Assembly: GCF_042678945.1 (NCBI RefSeq)
Contig: NZ_JBHTLM010000025.1
Coordinates: 5,935-69,934 of the forward strand
Length of the DNA stretch: 64,000 nucleotides
Reading direction: 5' to 3'
Origin: Fontibacillus puldeungensis
Lineage (GTDB): Bacteria > Bacillota > Bacilli > Paenibacillales > Paenibacillaceae
Shown here: positions 17,081-25,601 of the stretch, piece by piece
Layout: every line of letters starts with the position of its first letter
Position numbering within the stretch: position 1 is the stretch's first letter
Notes under the pieces: generated by a model
The model's input: only the letters and a program-made list of their open reading frames with translations
Told to the model about the DNA's origin: nothing
The model's database searches: none
Translations under genes and position numbers: made by a program

Positions 17081-17158
17081 TCATATGGAAAAAAGAAGGG
17101 CGTAACAGCAAACAAGCCGTATCCCGGTCTTGGGTATGGTAGACCTTCTTTTAGACAT
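17081..17158 (-). CDS. Possible leader peptide of the ABC-F attenuator
   Basis: A 25-codon frame (starts MSKRRSTIPK, ends LLFSI) with ATG at 17158 preceded by an AGGAT-type site. It ends nine bases before the attenuator stem. The RNA around its start (AAAAGAAGG) can pair with CCTTCTTTT at its end, an alternative fold to the terminator. Ribosome stalling on such a peptide is a known way to switch on ABC-F genes. Translation here is inferred only from position and signals. Confidence 0.4.
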   Translation of the reverse strand: MSKRRSTIPKTGIRLVCCYALLFSI

Positions 17159-17278
17159 ACTTATCCTATTTCCGCTCACTCATAGGCTGAGCATCACACA
17201 TCGTTTATGAACTTCGATGGTTGAATTACGGAATTAGGACCACATGATGTCTAAAATGGATACCTCCTGTGCTTGGAA

Positions 17279-17316
17279 ATTATACACATTATAATAAACT
17301 ACTTGTAAATAAGCAA
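17279..17316 (-). promoter_or_regulatory. Promoter of the ABC-F leader
   Basis: On the minus strand, TTGCTT (17311-17316), a 17-bp spacer and TATAAT (17288-17293). A second TATAAT occurs at 17279-17284. A perfect AGGAGGT follows shortly downstream (17262-17268) with no well-placed ATG, GTG or TTG; ATT is the only codon at normal spacing. Confidence 0.6.
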
Positions 17317-17346
17317 TGAACTTTTCACGTTATGTGATGCCCGGCT

Positions 17347-19656
17347 TCAGATTGGCTCCAGCAGTCCCATCTCCAAACAGGCGTCAATCGACAGGGCTTT
17401 CTCCCCCTTATCAAACCGGACAAATACCCGGTCCGCTTCGATCTTGACGATTGTTCCCTCTCCGAAAGACCGATGCAGCACTGCCTTGCCGGAGGTAAGC
17501 TCCATTTTGCTGCGGATGGCGTTCGGATTAGGCGGAAGCTTCGCCGCACGTTCCAGCTTTACACCGCTTCCCGTGCGAGAATCGCGCTCGCTGCGGACGT
17601 TTGAAAATGCTGGCTTGCGTACTGCACCGTTCGTCGTACTGCCTTTTCCAACAGCCGCCATAGACTCATCATCCTCCGGCGGATTCAGAATGTTTCTAAC
17701 GTCCGTGACGAACTGGGACTCGCTTGTTTCTTTGCCGTCGCGGTTGTTGTAGACGACCATTTCCAGATGCTTCTTCGCCCGGGTCATGCCGACATAGAAC
17801 AGGCGGACGGATTCTTCCAGCAGTTCCTCCGAATCCGCCTTGAGGTCATCCGAGGAAGGAATGATGCCGTTTACGAGGTCGATCATATAAACCCGCTCGA
17901 ACTCCAGCCCTTTGGCGCTGTGGAAGGTCGAAAATGTCACTACATTTTGGCCTTTCCGGTGTTTGGCTTTTTTCAATAGCGTCTCCAAATAATTCAGCCG
18001 GTTCGCAAAATCCTCCATCGTCTCCAGCCCCACCGCAATCTCCTCCAGCGTGTTCAAAATCCCAAGCAGATATTCTTTGCGGAATCCGAGCCGCTCGCAC
18101 ATTTTTTCCAGCGCCTTCTCATAGCCAAGCCGCCCCCGAATGACACGAATGGCAGGCAGCGGCGGCATACCGTTCATTTGCTGAAAAGTATCCTTGCTGT
18201 CCGCGATCAGCTTCACCTGATAATTTTGCAGCGGAACAAATTGCAGCAAATTGTCGAAGACCGATTCGCCATTCTGGATATGCCTTAAAGCCGCCATCTG
18301 TTGTTTACTGATGTAGCCGTTGAATTTCAGGTGGATTCTCTCCAAAATGTCCACTCTTCGGTCGGTGTAGGTCATCCGCATAAAGTTTAATATGTCCTCC
18401 ACGACCCAATGCGAGAAAAAGCGGTTATCCGCATCCTTCATGTAAAAAGGAATCCCCGCCCGGTCAAACTCGTTCATGAGCGCGATTGATGCCGAATTGT
18501 TGCGGTACAGCACAGCGACCTCGGACAAATTCTCTACCTTTTGGATTTCTTTGACCAAATACTTGGCCTGATAGATATAGTCGGATAGGCTTCTGATTTT
18601 GATCGGCCGGCTGGACGGATTTTTGGTGAACATATTTTTGTCGTAGCGGTTTTTGTTCCGCTTGATGAACTGATTGGACACGTCCACGATGTTGGAAGAC
18701 GAGCGGTAATTTTGCTCCATAAACAAGGTGACCGCATTCGGATACACCTGCTTGAAGTTAAGCAAGTAAGACGGCTCCGCTCCCCGCCAGCTGTAGATCG
18801 ACTGGTCATCGTCTGCCACGACGCAAAGATTGCGGTGCCGCTGCACCAGCTTTTCAATGATCGCATGCTGAACGACCGAGGTATCCTGGCTTTCATCGGT
18901 GAGTACGTAATCGAAACGCTGCTGGTATTTGCGAAGCAGTCCGTGATCGCGTTCCATGACGTCGTTAGCGATCGTCAGCATATCGTCGAAATCAACGAGC
19001 AGCTTGCTGTGCCCCGTCCGCTTGAAGCTCTCATACTCCTGCAAAATCCGCGACGCTTCCGGCACGTCCACCTTGACCAGAGACCATTTGTCCGGCGGAA
19101 TCATCTTATTCTTGACGTAGCTGATATAAGTAAGCAGCTCCTCCATCTGGTCATCCGTGATATTTTCAGAGACTATAGATCGAAACAAATTCCGCAAAAT
19201 GATTTTTTTGTGCAGCGGCAGTTGGTCCCGGGCAGCGGTTCCCTCGACCCCCTCCGTCTCCTCCTCTTCCGCCTCCAGCTCGCCTTCGATGATTTGATAC
19301 GCGATGCCTTTTTTCCAAAAATGCTCCCGCATCACCTCAAACGCCAAGCTGTGAATCGTTGAAAAATCCACGGGCTCCATGTGAGGGAAAAAACGCTTGA
19401 ACCGCTCCTTCATATCGTTCGCCGATGCCCGGCTGAAGGTGACCGCCTTGATTCTTGAGGGCTTCACCCGCTTGACCTCGATCAAGTAGCCGATCCGCAT
19501 AATGATAGTGGTCGTCTTCCCTGATCCCGGCGAAGCCAGCAGCAGCAACGGTCCATCCGTTTGTCTAACCGCTTTTTCCTGCACATGATTCAGGGATACG
19601 CCCAGTTCGCTTTTGCATCTATTAAAAAATTGTTCAGTAACCTGCTTCATAACCAT
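17347..19656 (-). CDS. UvrD/Rep-like superfamily 1 DNA helicase
   Basis: ATP-dependent 3'-5' DNA helicase of 769 residues. Motifs in order: Walker A ASPGSGKTTT (near residue 40), Walker B YVLTDESQD, VADDDQSIYSWRGA (motif III region), MEQNYRSS (IV), FSTFHSAKGLEF (V) and VRLFYVGMTRAKKHL (VI). The C-terminal 50 residues (GKAVLHRSFGEGTIV) resemble the Tudor-like tail of PcrA, which contacts RNA polymerase. It is not the main pcrA, because no ligA or pcrB lies nearby; it is more like the YjcD group of Bacillus. Probable role in DNA repair or conflict resolution. It stands alone, with repeat copy C just upstream. Confidence 0.88.
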   Translation of the reverse strand: MVMKQVTEQFFNRCKSELGVSLNHVQEKAVRQTDGPLLLLASPGSGKTTTIIMRIGYLIEVKRVKPSRIKAVTFSRASANDMKERFKRFFPHMEPVDFSTIHSLAFEVMREHFWKKGIAYQIIEGELEAEEEETEGVEGTAARDQLPLHKKIILRNLFRSIVSENITDDQMEELLTYISYVKNKMIPPDKWSLVKVDVPEASRILQEYESFKRTGHSKLLVDFDDMLTIANDVMERDHGLLRKYQQRFDYVLTDESQDTSVVQHAIIEKLVQRHRNLCVVADDDQSIYSWRGAEPSYLLNFKQVYPNAVTLFMEQNYRSSSNIVDVSNQFIKRNKNRYDKNMFTKNPSSRPIKIRSLSDYIYQAKYLVKEIQKVENLSEVAVLYRNNSASIALMNEFDRAGIPFYMKDADNRFFSHWVVEDILNFMRMTYTDRRVDILERIHLKFNGYISKQQMAALRHIQNGESVFDNLLQFVPLQNYQVKLIADSKDTFQQMNGMPPLPAIRVIRGRLGYEKALEKMCERLGFRKEYLLGILNTLEEIAVGLETMEDFANRLNYLETLLKKAKHRKGQNVVTFSTFHSAKGLEFERVYMIDLVNGIIPSSDDLKADSEELLEESVRLFYVGMTRAKKHLEMVVYNNRDGKETSESQFVTDVRNILNPPEDDESMAAVGKGSTTNGAVRKPAFSNVRSERDSRTGSGVKLERAAKLPPNPNAIRSKMELTSGKAVLHRSFGEGTIVKIEADRVFVRFDKGEKALSIDACLEMGLLEPI

Positions 19657-19723
19657 TTATCTTAACCCTTTCACTAAACCAAATACCAAAAACGCCTGGC
19701 GGCGTTCTTTGAGTCACTCCACC

Positions 19724-19908
19724 TAAGTGTATTTTGTACAACTATTTTCGGACAAATTGCGGATTTCTGAATTTTAACTGCATAACATACATCTAAAATG
19801 GACCAAACCGGGTAGAATGGGCGATTTGCCCAATTTTAACTGCACTTTTTACAACTACATCTCTATGACTGCCGTCATGGCAAGAATTAAATGTATAAAA
19901 TGCACTTA
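19724..19908 (+). repeat. Four-box palindromic intergenic element, copy C
   Basis: Boxes start at 19724, 19775, 19837 and 19888 (spacings 51, 62, 51). It lies 68 bases upstream of the helicase gene. A small GC hairpin (AACGCC tggc GGCGTT) sits on its left flank, and the motif is nearly shared with copy B. The rest of the 450-base gap shows only the terminator at 20041-20084. Confidence 0.8.
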
Positions 19909-20040
19909 CTACGTGCGAGGAGCCTATCCGACCGCAATAAGCGCGTAGTTTTTCTGGCGATTAAAGAATTGTTCAGCGCTCTGTATTATAACATTGGTTA
20001 GGTATCCATCGGAAAAGGAATTGTTTGGAGAGGCAAAATA

Positions 20041-20084
20041 GAGCCGGGAACCTTCAGGCGTACCTACCTGAAATTCACCGGCTC
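20041..20084 (-). terminator. Terminator after the 172-residue hypothetical
   Basis: Two nested stems, GAGCCGG/CCGGCTC outside and TTCAGG/CCTGAA inside, followed by TATTTT on the minus strand. Confidence 0.6.
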
Positions 20085-20106
20085 ATCCGATCATGATCCC
20101 ATGTAT

Positions 20107-20625
20107 TTATCTTTCAAACTGAACAAATTCCTCAGGATGGTTGCGAACATATTCGCCGAGCTCTTTTCGTACTACACAAGTTACTTCACAGAAGGCGGCA
20201 TATAGCGAGAGTATGGATTGTTTAAGCAGAGCATCCTGTTGGATATCCTCCGGTGAAGCATCAAAGGTATCGAAGCTTCTGGGATGATTGTGCCGCCGAA
20301 GAACCTCCTCGGTCTCTTTCAGTAGCCGAACAAAGTCTTCAGATCCGGCGTCGCCCAGCCTGGTACCCAATTCGGACCATAGCTTGGGTTGAGCCAAATA
20401 GTAAGCACTCCACCAATAAAACTCTGGCGCTGATTTAACCGCATGGTTATAAAATGCGTAAAACATAAAGAGACGCTGCTGACTGGATGTTAATTCAGAA
20501 TAGGCCTTTGATTTTACGGCAGGGTTTTTGCCTCGAAGCGGCTCCATGATCGGTGCCATGCATGCCCATCCAAGATCGATGGCGTCAAGCGATTTAAAAG
20601 ACTGTGAATCCATACTCACTAGCAA
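20107..20625 (-). CDS. Hypothetical helical protein
   Basis: 172 residues, not recognised. Mostly helical and aromatic-rich in the middle (LFMFYAFYNHAVKSAPEFYWWSAYYL reads as an amphipathic stretch, not a membrane span), with an acidic C-terminus. No signal peptide. The TTG at 20625 is eight bases after GGGAGG and is the best-placed start. A GTG and an ATG follow two and four codons later. A TATAAT (20650-20655) lies in the loop of an inverted repeat that also serves as terminator of the upstream SDR gene, so this gene starts its own transcript there. Function unknown. Confidence 0.6.
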   Translation of the reverse strand: MLVSMDSQSFKSLDAIDLGWACMAPIMEPLRGKNPAVKSKAYSELTSSQQRLFMFYAFYNHAVKSAPEFYWWSAYYLAQPKLWSELGTRLGDAGSEDFVRLLKETEEVLRRHNHPRSFDTFDASPEDIQQDALLKQSILSLYAAFCEVTCVVRKELGEYVRNHPEEFVQFER

Positions 20626-20630
20626 ATAGA

Positions 20631-20675
20631 AAAACCTCCCATCGCTGTGATTATAAGTGATAGGAGGCGTTTTTG
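20631..20675 (-). terminator. Hairpin that both ends the SDR transcript and frames the next promoter
   Basis: On the minus strand, CCTCCTATC pairs with GATGGGAGG, followed by five T. The loop holds TATAAT, and the second arm contains the GGGAGG ribosome binding site of the hypothetical at 20107. Termination of the upstream gene and initiation of the next thus share the same 45 bases. Confidence 0.5.
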
Positions 20676-20702
20676 GCTAGAATCGACGATCCAATTAATA
20701 TA

Positions 20703-21566
20703 TTAAGCCAGGCTATCAACAATTTGTCGCAAAGCCTCGGTCATTGGTGTTAATGGACGGCCAAGCAGTTTTTCGAAATCGTTGCTTTCAATTTCCAGTG
20801 TATGCTCGCGAATTCCTTCTTGAATGCTTACGAGCATCGGAATGACAAAGTCGGGCACTCCGGCATTTTTCATAATATCGGCATAAGTTGCGTCATCTAC
20901 CTGCTGTACAGGTACCTCCTTACCCAAAACCGTACCGAGGGCGGAGGCCAGTTCTTCTTGGGTAAACAGCTTGCCGGACAGCTCATAGATGGTATTCTCA
21001 TGTCCATCTCCAGCCAGCACGGCTGCTGCGGCTGCCGCGTATTCTTGCTGCAGAGCCCAGCCAACTTTGCCTGCTCCGGCAGACGTCACCCAAGGTGCTC
21101 CGGCCAGTACGCCTTGAATACTTGAAGCTTCATTCTCTAAGTACCAATTGTTCCGCAGGAAAGAATAAGGGATTCCGGTTTTCAAAATAGCTTGTTCAGC
21201 AGCTTGGTGCGGCGGAGCCAGGAACATCTTCGTATCACTGGCATTGGCCACGCTCGTATAGGCGATAAAGCTAACCTTCGCACGGGCCGCAGCTTCCACC
21301 GCATTCGTATGCTGGCGAATTCTCGTTTCATTGTCCCCGTCAGCCGAGATGATCAGCAGTCTGTCGATTCCGGCAAAGGCAGCGTCCAGCGTTTCCGGGC
21401 GATCAAAATCGCCATGACGAACATCAACGCCACGAGCGCGAAGGCTTTCGGCTTTCTCCGGATTGCGAACGCTAACCGCAAGTTGACTTGCCGGTACCTT
21501 TTTCAACAACGCTTCTACTACTTTAGAGCCTAGTTTACCCGTTGCTCCAGTCACTAACATTTTCAT
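20703..21566 (-). CDS. NAD(P)-binding SDR/NmrA-like oxidoreductase (QorB-like)
   Basis: 287 residues, atypical short-chain dehydrogenase fold. Dinucleotide motif VTGATGKLGSKVVEALL at the N-terminus, then RNPEKAESLRARGVDVRHGDFDRPETL, typical of quinone oxidoreductase 2 and NmrA-like proteins. No Tyr-x-x-x-Lys pair is obvious in the usual place. Likely a redox sensor or NADPH:quinone reductase in the cytoplasm. The start ATG follows ATGGAGGA. The upstream palindrome (21603-21624) nearly matches that of the adjacent Rrf2-type gene, so the regulator probably represses both. Confidence 0.85.
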   Translation of the reverse strand: MKMLVTGATGKLGSKVVEALLKKVPASQLAVSVRNPEKAESLRARGVDVRHGDFDRPETLDAAFAGIDRLLIISADGDNETRIRQHTNAVEAAARAKVSFIAYTSVANASDTKMFLAPPHQAAEQAILKTGIPYSFLRNNWYLENEASSIQGVLAGAPWVTSAGAGKVGWALQQEYAAAAAAVLAGDGHENTIYELSGKLFTQEELASALGTVLGKEVPVQQVDDATYADIMKNAGVPDFVIPMLVSIQEGIREHTLEIESNDFEKLLGRPLTPMTEALRQIVDSLA

Positions 21567-21602
21567 GATTTCATTCCTCCATGTATCGTTGTAATTTAAC
21601 CC

Positions 21603-21624
21603 GTTATAACTTTTATAGTTACAA
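21603..21624 (-). promoter_or_regulatory. Putative Rrf2-type operator of the SDR gene
   Basis: On the minus strand, GTTGTAACTATAAAAGTTATAAC. Compared with the Rrf2 gene's site it shares TGTAACTATAA, two variable bases, GTTA and AACGG in register. Confidence 0.6.
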
Positions 21625-21637
21625 CAAGGATATATAT

Positions 21638-21659
21638 AAAAGCTCTTTAAAGAGCTTTT
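21638..21659 (-). terminator. Terminator of the Rrf2-type gene
   Basis: AAAAGCTCTTTAAAGAGCTTTT is a perfect inverted repeat with a T-rich 3' side, just after the stop at 21662. Confidence 0.6.
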
Positions 21660-21661
21660 AT

Positions 21662-22078
21662 TTATTTGAACTTGTCGATCAATTGGGCTAATGTCGTTTG
21701 CGACAGCCTATGCTCCATCACGGATTGGGCGTCTCTCAATTCCGTTTGGAGAACTTGCTCTATGTTTCGCCCAACCAGGCACTCAATATTCGGTTTCTCA
21801 TGGATGCGAAACAGTTGATGCTCCTCCGCTACATCCACCGCACGGTATATATCGAGCAGTGTAATATGTTCAGGTTCCTTGAGAAGCGAAGCCCCTCCCA
21901 CCCCGGGCCTTACATCTATAAACCCTGCCTTCTTTAGCATCCCCATAATTCTGCGGATCACAACGGGATTCGTATTGACGCTGCTGGCGATGAAGTCCCC
22001 TGTACAATCATTAGGATTGATTGCGATAAGAGAAAGAGTATGCACCGCAATCGAAAAACGTGAGCTGATTTGCTTCAT
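21662..22078 (-). CDS. Rrf2-family transcriptional regulator (YwnA-like)
   Basis: 138 residues with a winged helix (SSVNTNPVVIRRIMGMLKKAG is the recognition region) and the GVGGASLLKEPEHITLLDIYRAV wing and linker typical of Rrf2. The three clustered cysteines used for an iron-sulfur cluster in IscR and NsrR are missing: only isolated cysteines are seen. It therefore belongs to the cluster-free branch. ATG at 22078 is chosen because translation from 22132 would start upstream of the -10 box. It has a near-consensus promoter with an overlapping palindrome, and the same palindrome at the SDR gene suggests joint control. Confidence 0.82.
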   Translation of the reverse strand: MKQISSRFSIAVHTLSLIAINPNDCTGDFIASSVNTNPVVIRRIMGMLKKAGFIDVRPGVGGASLLKEPEHITLLDIYRAVDVAEEHQLFRIHEKPNIECLVGRNIEQVLQTELRDAQSVMEHRLSQTTLAQLIDKFK

Positions 22079-22092
22079 TTGTATCACCACCG

Positions 22093-22129
22093 TTGTAACC
22101 ATTATAGTTACATATGATTTATATGTCAA
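22093..22129 (-). promoter_or_regulatory. Consensus promoter and operator of the Rrf2-type gene
   Basis: On the minus strand, TTGACA (22124-22129), exactly 17 bp, then TATAAT (22101-22106). GTAAC-TATAATG-GTTAC (22095-22111) is a palindrome centred on the -10 box. A full-consensus promoter blocked by its own product fits a strongly repressed, inducible unit. Confidence 0.75.
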
Positions 22130-22156
22130 CACCCTATGATGGGTATCGACATGCCG

Positions 22157-23764
22157 TTATTGCCGCTTATTTTTGGTCAGAAAATCCGTCGCCTGTTTCT
22201 CGACCTCGGCCTTCACCTTGTCGATCCCGGCCGCCTTCAGCTTCCTGTTCAGAGTTGCAAAGGCTTTATCCACATTATCGACCGCTCCGATAAAAATCGG
22301 CTGAGCATACTGGGTGGACACGTTCGCCATGTTCGCAATTTCTTCCTTGACGTTCTCGGAGTTGAAAGAGAAGCCGAGATACGTAAATGGCTTCAGCCAA
22401 TCCTCAACCTTATTGTTCAGTTCGATATAGCTGTCCGTCCAGTTGGCCATCGGTTTGAACAAATCCTTATTCACGAACCAGATGCCGGCGGCATCGGGAG
22501 GATAGGTGTTGGACTCCGCCGTTACGCCCTCCGGCAGATCAAGCTTGCCGTCACTGGTTACCACATAATTTTTACCTTCAATCCCATAGTAGGCGAGGTA
22601 TGCATAGGACGGATCTTCCATAATCAGATCCAGAGCTTCGAGCGTACGTTCCGGGTTTTTCGAGTTGGCAGCGATTGCTGCGCCATTGTTGAGCCAACTG
22701 GTTTGAGACGCATGCCCGGTCGGTGACAGCATTGGCTTCACATATACATCAATACCCCTCTCCTTGGCACTTGTCATGATCGAAGCGACGTCGATGGAGT
22801 TGCCAAACGCAACCGCGGTTTTGCCTTGAACAAAATTGTCCTTGGAGCGCACTTTATTGGCGTACGGATTTTTGTTAATGTAGCCTTTGTCATACCACTT
22901 CTTCATCGTCTTTGCCGCATATTTTTGGGCACTCAGGTAAGGCTCCTCCATCATACTGACGATCCTGCCTGTAGGGTCCTCGTTATCAAATGCAATTCCT
23001 TCCGCCTTGGGATCGCCGGAATCGACCGGTGCTCCGATCCAGGCGATTTTCTCGTTCAACAGGTATTGATACGGTGTCGGCAGGTCATACTGCGAATCGA
23101 GATTCATCGGAATCATCTCTGGAAAATCCTTTTTCACTTCCGCCAGATAAGGTTCAATGTCCGAAAATTTCCTGATTTCCTTCATTCCCGCTTTTTCCAT
23201 AATATCTTTGCGGAACAGCGCCACATTGACCTTGCGGTCCGGCGTCGAGGTGGGTACCATATACACATTTCCGTTTACTTTGGCGGAAGTCAATGCAGCT
23301 TCCGGTAGCTTGGCCATATGCCTCGGCATATAGGTCTTCAGCATATTTTCATCCAGCTTCAGGAAGGCCCCTTTGGATGCCTCGGAGACATAGTAGTTCC
23401 AATCGGCAGCGAATACAAAATCAACATCCTCGCCGGAAACCAATAAGAGTGGATATCTGGAGGCGACGTCGCCCCATCCGATATAGTTGATTTCCAGCGT
23501 GGCATTGATGTCTTTTTTCAGCTTAGCGTTAATCGCGTCCAGCACTTCCGGCATTCCTTTAGGCGCTTCCCCCAGCAAATATCCAACAATTTTGACTTCT
23601 TTGGAGTGGTCGGGTCTATCCGCCTTTCCCGCTGCAGTATCGGTGAGGAATGTTAGCCCGCCATCGTTGGCGGACTGTTTATTTGACCAGCAGGCCGGCA
23701 GTACGATCAAGGAAGCCAGCGCGAGAGTCAACGCGAAGAGCATGATTTTTCTGACTCTTTTCAA
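22157..23764 (-). CDS. Sugar-binding lipoprotein paralogue linked to a two-component system
   Basis: 535 residues. Signal peptide ending LPACW (lipobox Cys about residue 25), then a large family-1 binding fold. From HSKEVKIVGYLLG to the end it aligns without large gaps to the binding protein at 35251-36855, with most residues identical by eye. Its start is TTG at 23764 behind AGGGAGG, as in the paralogue. It is the third gene of the unit response regulator, sensor kinase, binding protein and has no permeases beside it. It may feed the permeases at 37-39 kb or present the ligand to the sensor kinase; both are inference. Confidence 0.85.
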   Translation of the reverse strand: MKRVRKIMLFALTLALASLIVLPACWSNKQSANDGGLTFLTDTAAGKADRPDHSKEVKIVGYLLGEAPKGMPEVLDAINAKLKKDINATLEINYIGWGDVASRYPLLLVSGEDVDFVFAADWNYYVSEASKGAFLKLDENMLKTYMPRHMAKLPEAALTSAKVNGNVYMVPTSTPDRKVNVALFRKDIMEKAGMKEIRKFSDIEPYLAEVKKDFPEMIPMNLDSQYDLPTPYQYLLNEKIAWIGAPVDSGDPKAEGIAFDNEDPTGRIVSMMEEPYLSAQKYAAKTMKKWYDKGYINKNPYANKVRSKDNFVQGKTAVAFGNSIDVASIMTSAKERGIDVYVKPMLSPTGHASQTSWLNNGAAIAANSKNPERTLEALDLIMEDPSYAYLAYYGIEGKNYVVTSDGKLDLPEGVTAESNTYPPDAAGIWFVNKDLFKPMANWTDSYIELNNKVEDWLKPFTYLGFSFNSENVKEEIANMANVSTQYAQPIFIGAVDNVDKAFATLNRKLKAAGIDKVKAEVEKQATDFLTKNKRQ

Positions 23765-23798
23765 CTTCTGTACCTCCCTTAAGATGACCAGCCTGGAA

Positions 23799-25586
23799 TC
23801 ACGTTTTCTTATGACACGGCAGTTTTAGGGTAACGGTTGTCCCCATCCCTGGTGCGCTGCGAAAATCAAGTCCATATGAGGGCCCGTATGCCAACTTCAG
23901 CCGTTCCTGAATGTTGTGAACTCCATAGCCTCCCCCCTTGCTGCTGTGCGGACGGGTAAAAATATGGCTGAGCTGCTCCTCATCCATGCCAATTCCGTCA
24001 TCCGACACTTCAAGAACAAGGTCGCCGTCTTGCACCGAGGCACTGATGCGAATCGTCCCTTCTTCGGTCTCGCCTTCCCGGATACCGTGCAGGATACCGT
24101 TCTCTACGAGCGGCTGGAGCAAAATCTTGGGAACCTGACAGTCATACAAATCGACGGGAACCTCAATATCTAATCTGATGCCTCCGCCAAAACGCATGTT
24201 CTGAATGCTGACATACGCCTCGGTATGCTTCAGTTCGTTTTCCAGCGTAACATATTCTTTTCCATTCGACAGACTCAGCTTGTAAAAAAGGGCCAGCTCC
24301 TCAACCACCTCGGAGATATCTTTTCGCCCTGCCTCGATCGCCATAATATTAATCAGATCCAGCGAATTGTACAAAAAATGCGGATTAATCTGTGCTTGCA
24401 GCGCCTGTAGTTCCTTGTTCTTCACTTCTCTGCCAAGAAGATAGGTCTCGTCCATCAGGTTAGTAATATTCGTCGCCATATCGTTAAAATTTCGCATCAG
24501 TTCGCCGACCTCATCCTCGCTCACAGGGAGCAAGGAGAACTGGAAGTTGCCGTTTTTCATTTTTCGCATATGGGTGATCAACTTCAGAATACGTTTGGTG
24601 GCCCGCTTGGTCACCAGATAGGATACCGGCAGCATCAGAGGCACAACGAAAAGAAAGATCCAGATAATCCGGGTTGTTGCCCGTTTGCTTGATTCCAAAA
24701 TATCCGAATAAGGCACCAGCATCGCGATCTTCATATCGGTATGGGCAATATCCTGCACGCCGAAAAGATATCGCTGGTTGTTCAGCAAATAGCTGTCATT
24801 CCAATAATTGATATCATCGGACTTGAAGTGCCTCGTGATCTGTGCGATCTGGGCCGATGTAAAGGGAACTTTTGTCGATGTGCTCAGCACATCTCCCGAG
24901 GAGTTGAAGAGCAGCACTGATGCATTCGGGGTGAGCACGGCATGGTTCAGCACCGACTGGATGCCGCTTTTTTTAACTTGTGCCTTGACCATCCCGTTAA
25001 ACTGCTGAATATTATGAACGCTCGGAATTTTCCGAAGCACGACCAGATCTCCCGAATCTTCCCCCATCTCTACCGTTTTGTCGGGCAGCCAGGTAAAGGC
25101 CGCATTGGACTGGGCGAACCGGATGAACCATCTCTCGGTCTCCACCTTCCCCATATTCAGAAAATCGGTGTTTTCCGTCGCCGCAGCCAGGCCCTGTTTC
25201 ATATACAGCTGCATGAAATCGATATCCTCGTTGTATCGAAACTGATTGACAATCGCGTACAACCTCAGCGCATCCATATGCCACTCATTAACGTCCTCAT
25301 AGAACTGCGAATCCGTATCGACGCTCTGCTGCACCAGTTTGTTGAAGGCCACAAAATTGAGTACCTCTGTGATGGCCTGGGCTTTGTACTGTAAATAGGA
25401 ATTGGTTTCTTCCAGCATCTTGCGCGCCATTTGAAGGCCGGTTTCCTTGCTCTCCCCCCGGGTGGCATGAATGTTGATAAAGAGCAGCAGCAGAAAGGGA
25501 ATCAGAATGACCAGAACGTACGATAAGAAAAGCTTGTATCGGATACCCTTATTTCTTAACGAGAAAATATGCATTCGTTTTTTCAT
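23799..25586 (-). CDS. YesM-family sensor histidine kinase
   Basis: 595 residues. Membrane helix at about 16-35, an extracytoplasmic sensor region to about 295, second helix at about 303-322, HAMP linker, then the His_kinase motif ALQAQINPHFLYNSLDLIN with the phosphorylated His, and an HATPase domain (PLVENGILHG, VSDDGIGMD, GYGVHNIQERL). Members sense sugars or binding proteins outside the cell and phosphorylate a YesN-type partner. Here the partner is encoded 15 bases upstream. The solute-binding gene follows 34 bases downstream, supporting a role in oligosaccharide sensing. Confidence 0.92.
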   Translation of the reverse strand: MKKRMHIFSLRNKGIRYKLFLSYVLVILIPFLLLLFINIHATRGESKETGLQMARKMLEETNSYLQYKAQAITEVLNFVAFNKLVQQSVDTDSQFYEDVNEWHMDALRLYAIVNQFRYNEDIDFMQLYMKQGLAAATENTDFLNMGKVETERWFIRFAQSNAAFTWLPDKTVEMGEDSGDLVVLRKIPSVHNIQQFNGMVKAQVKKSGIQSVLNHAVLTPNASVLLFNSSGDVLSTSTKVPFTSAQIAQITRHFKSDDINYWNDSYLLNNQRYLFGVQDIAHTDMKIAMLVPYSDILESSKRATTRIIWIFLFVVPLMLPVSYLVTKRATKRILKLITHMRKMKNGNFQFSLLPVSEDEVGELMRNFNDMATNITNLMDETYLLGREVKNKELQALQAQINPHFLYNSLDLINIMAIEAGRKDISEVVEELALFYKLSLSNGKEYVTLENELKHTEAYVSIQNMRFGGGIRLDIEVPVDLYDCQVPKILLQPLVENGILHGIREGETEEGTIRISASVQDGDLVLEVSDDGIGMDEEQLSHIFTRPHSSKGGGYGVHNIQERLKLAYGPSYGLDFRSAPGMGTTVTLKLPCHKKT

Positions 25587-25601
25587 TTCGCTGCGCCCCT
25601 C

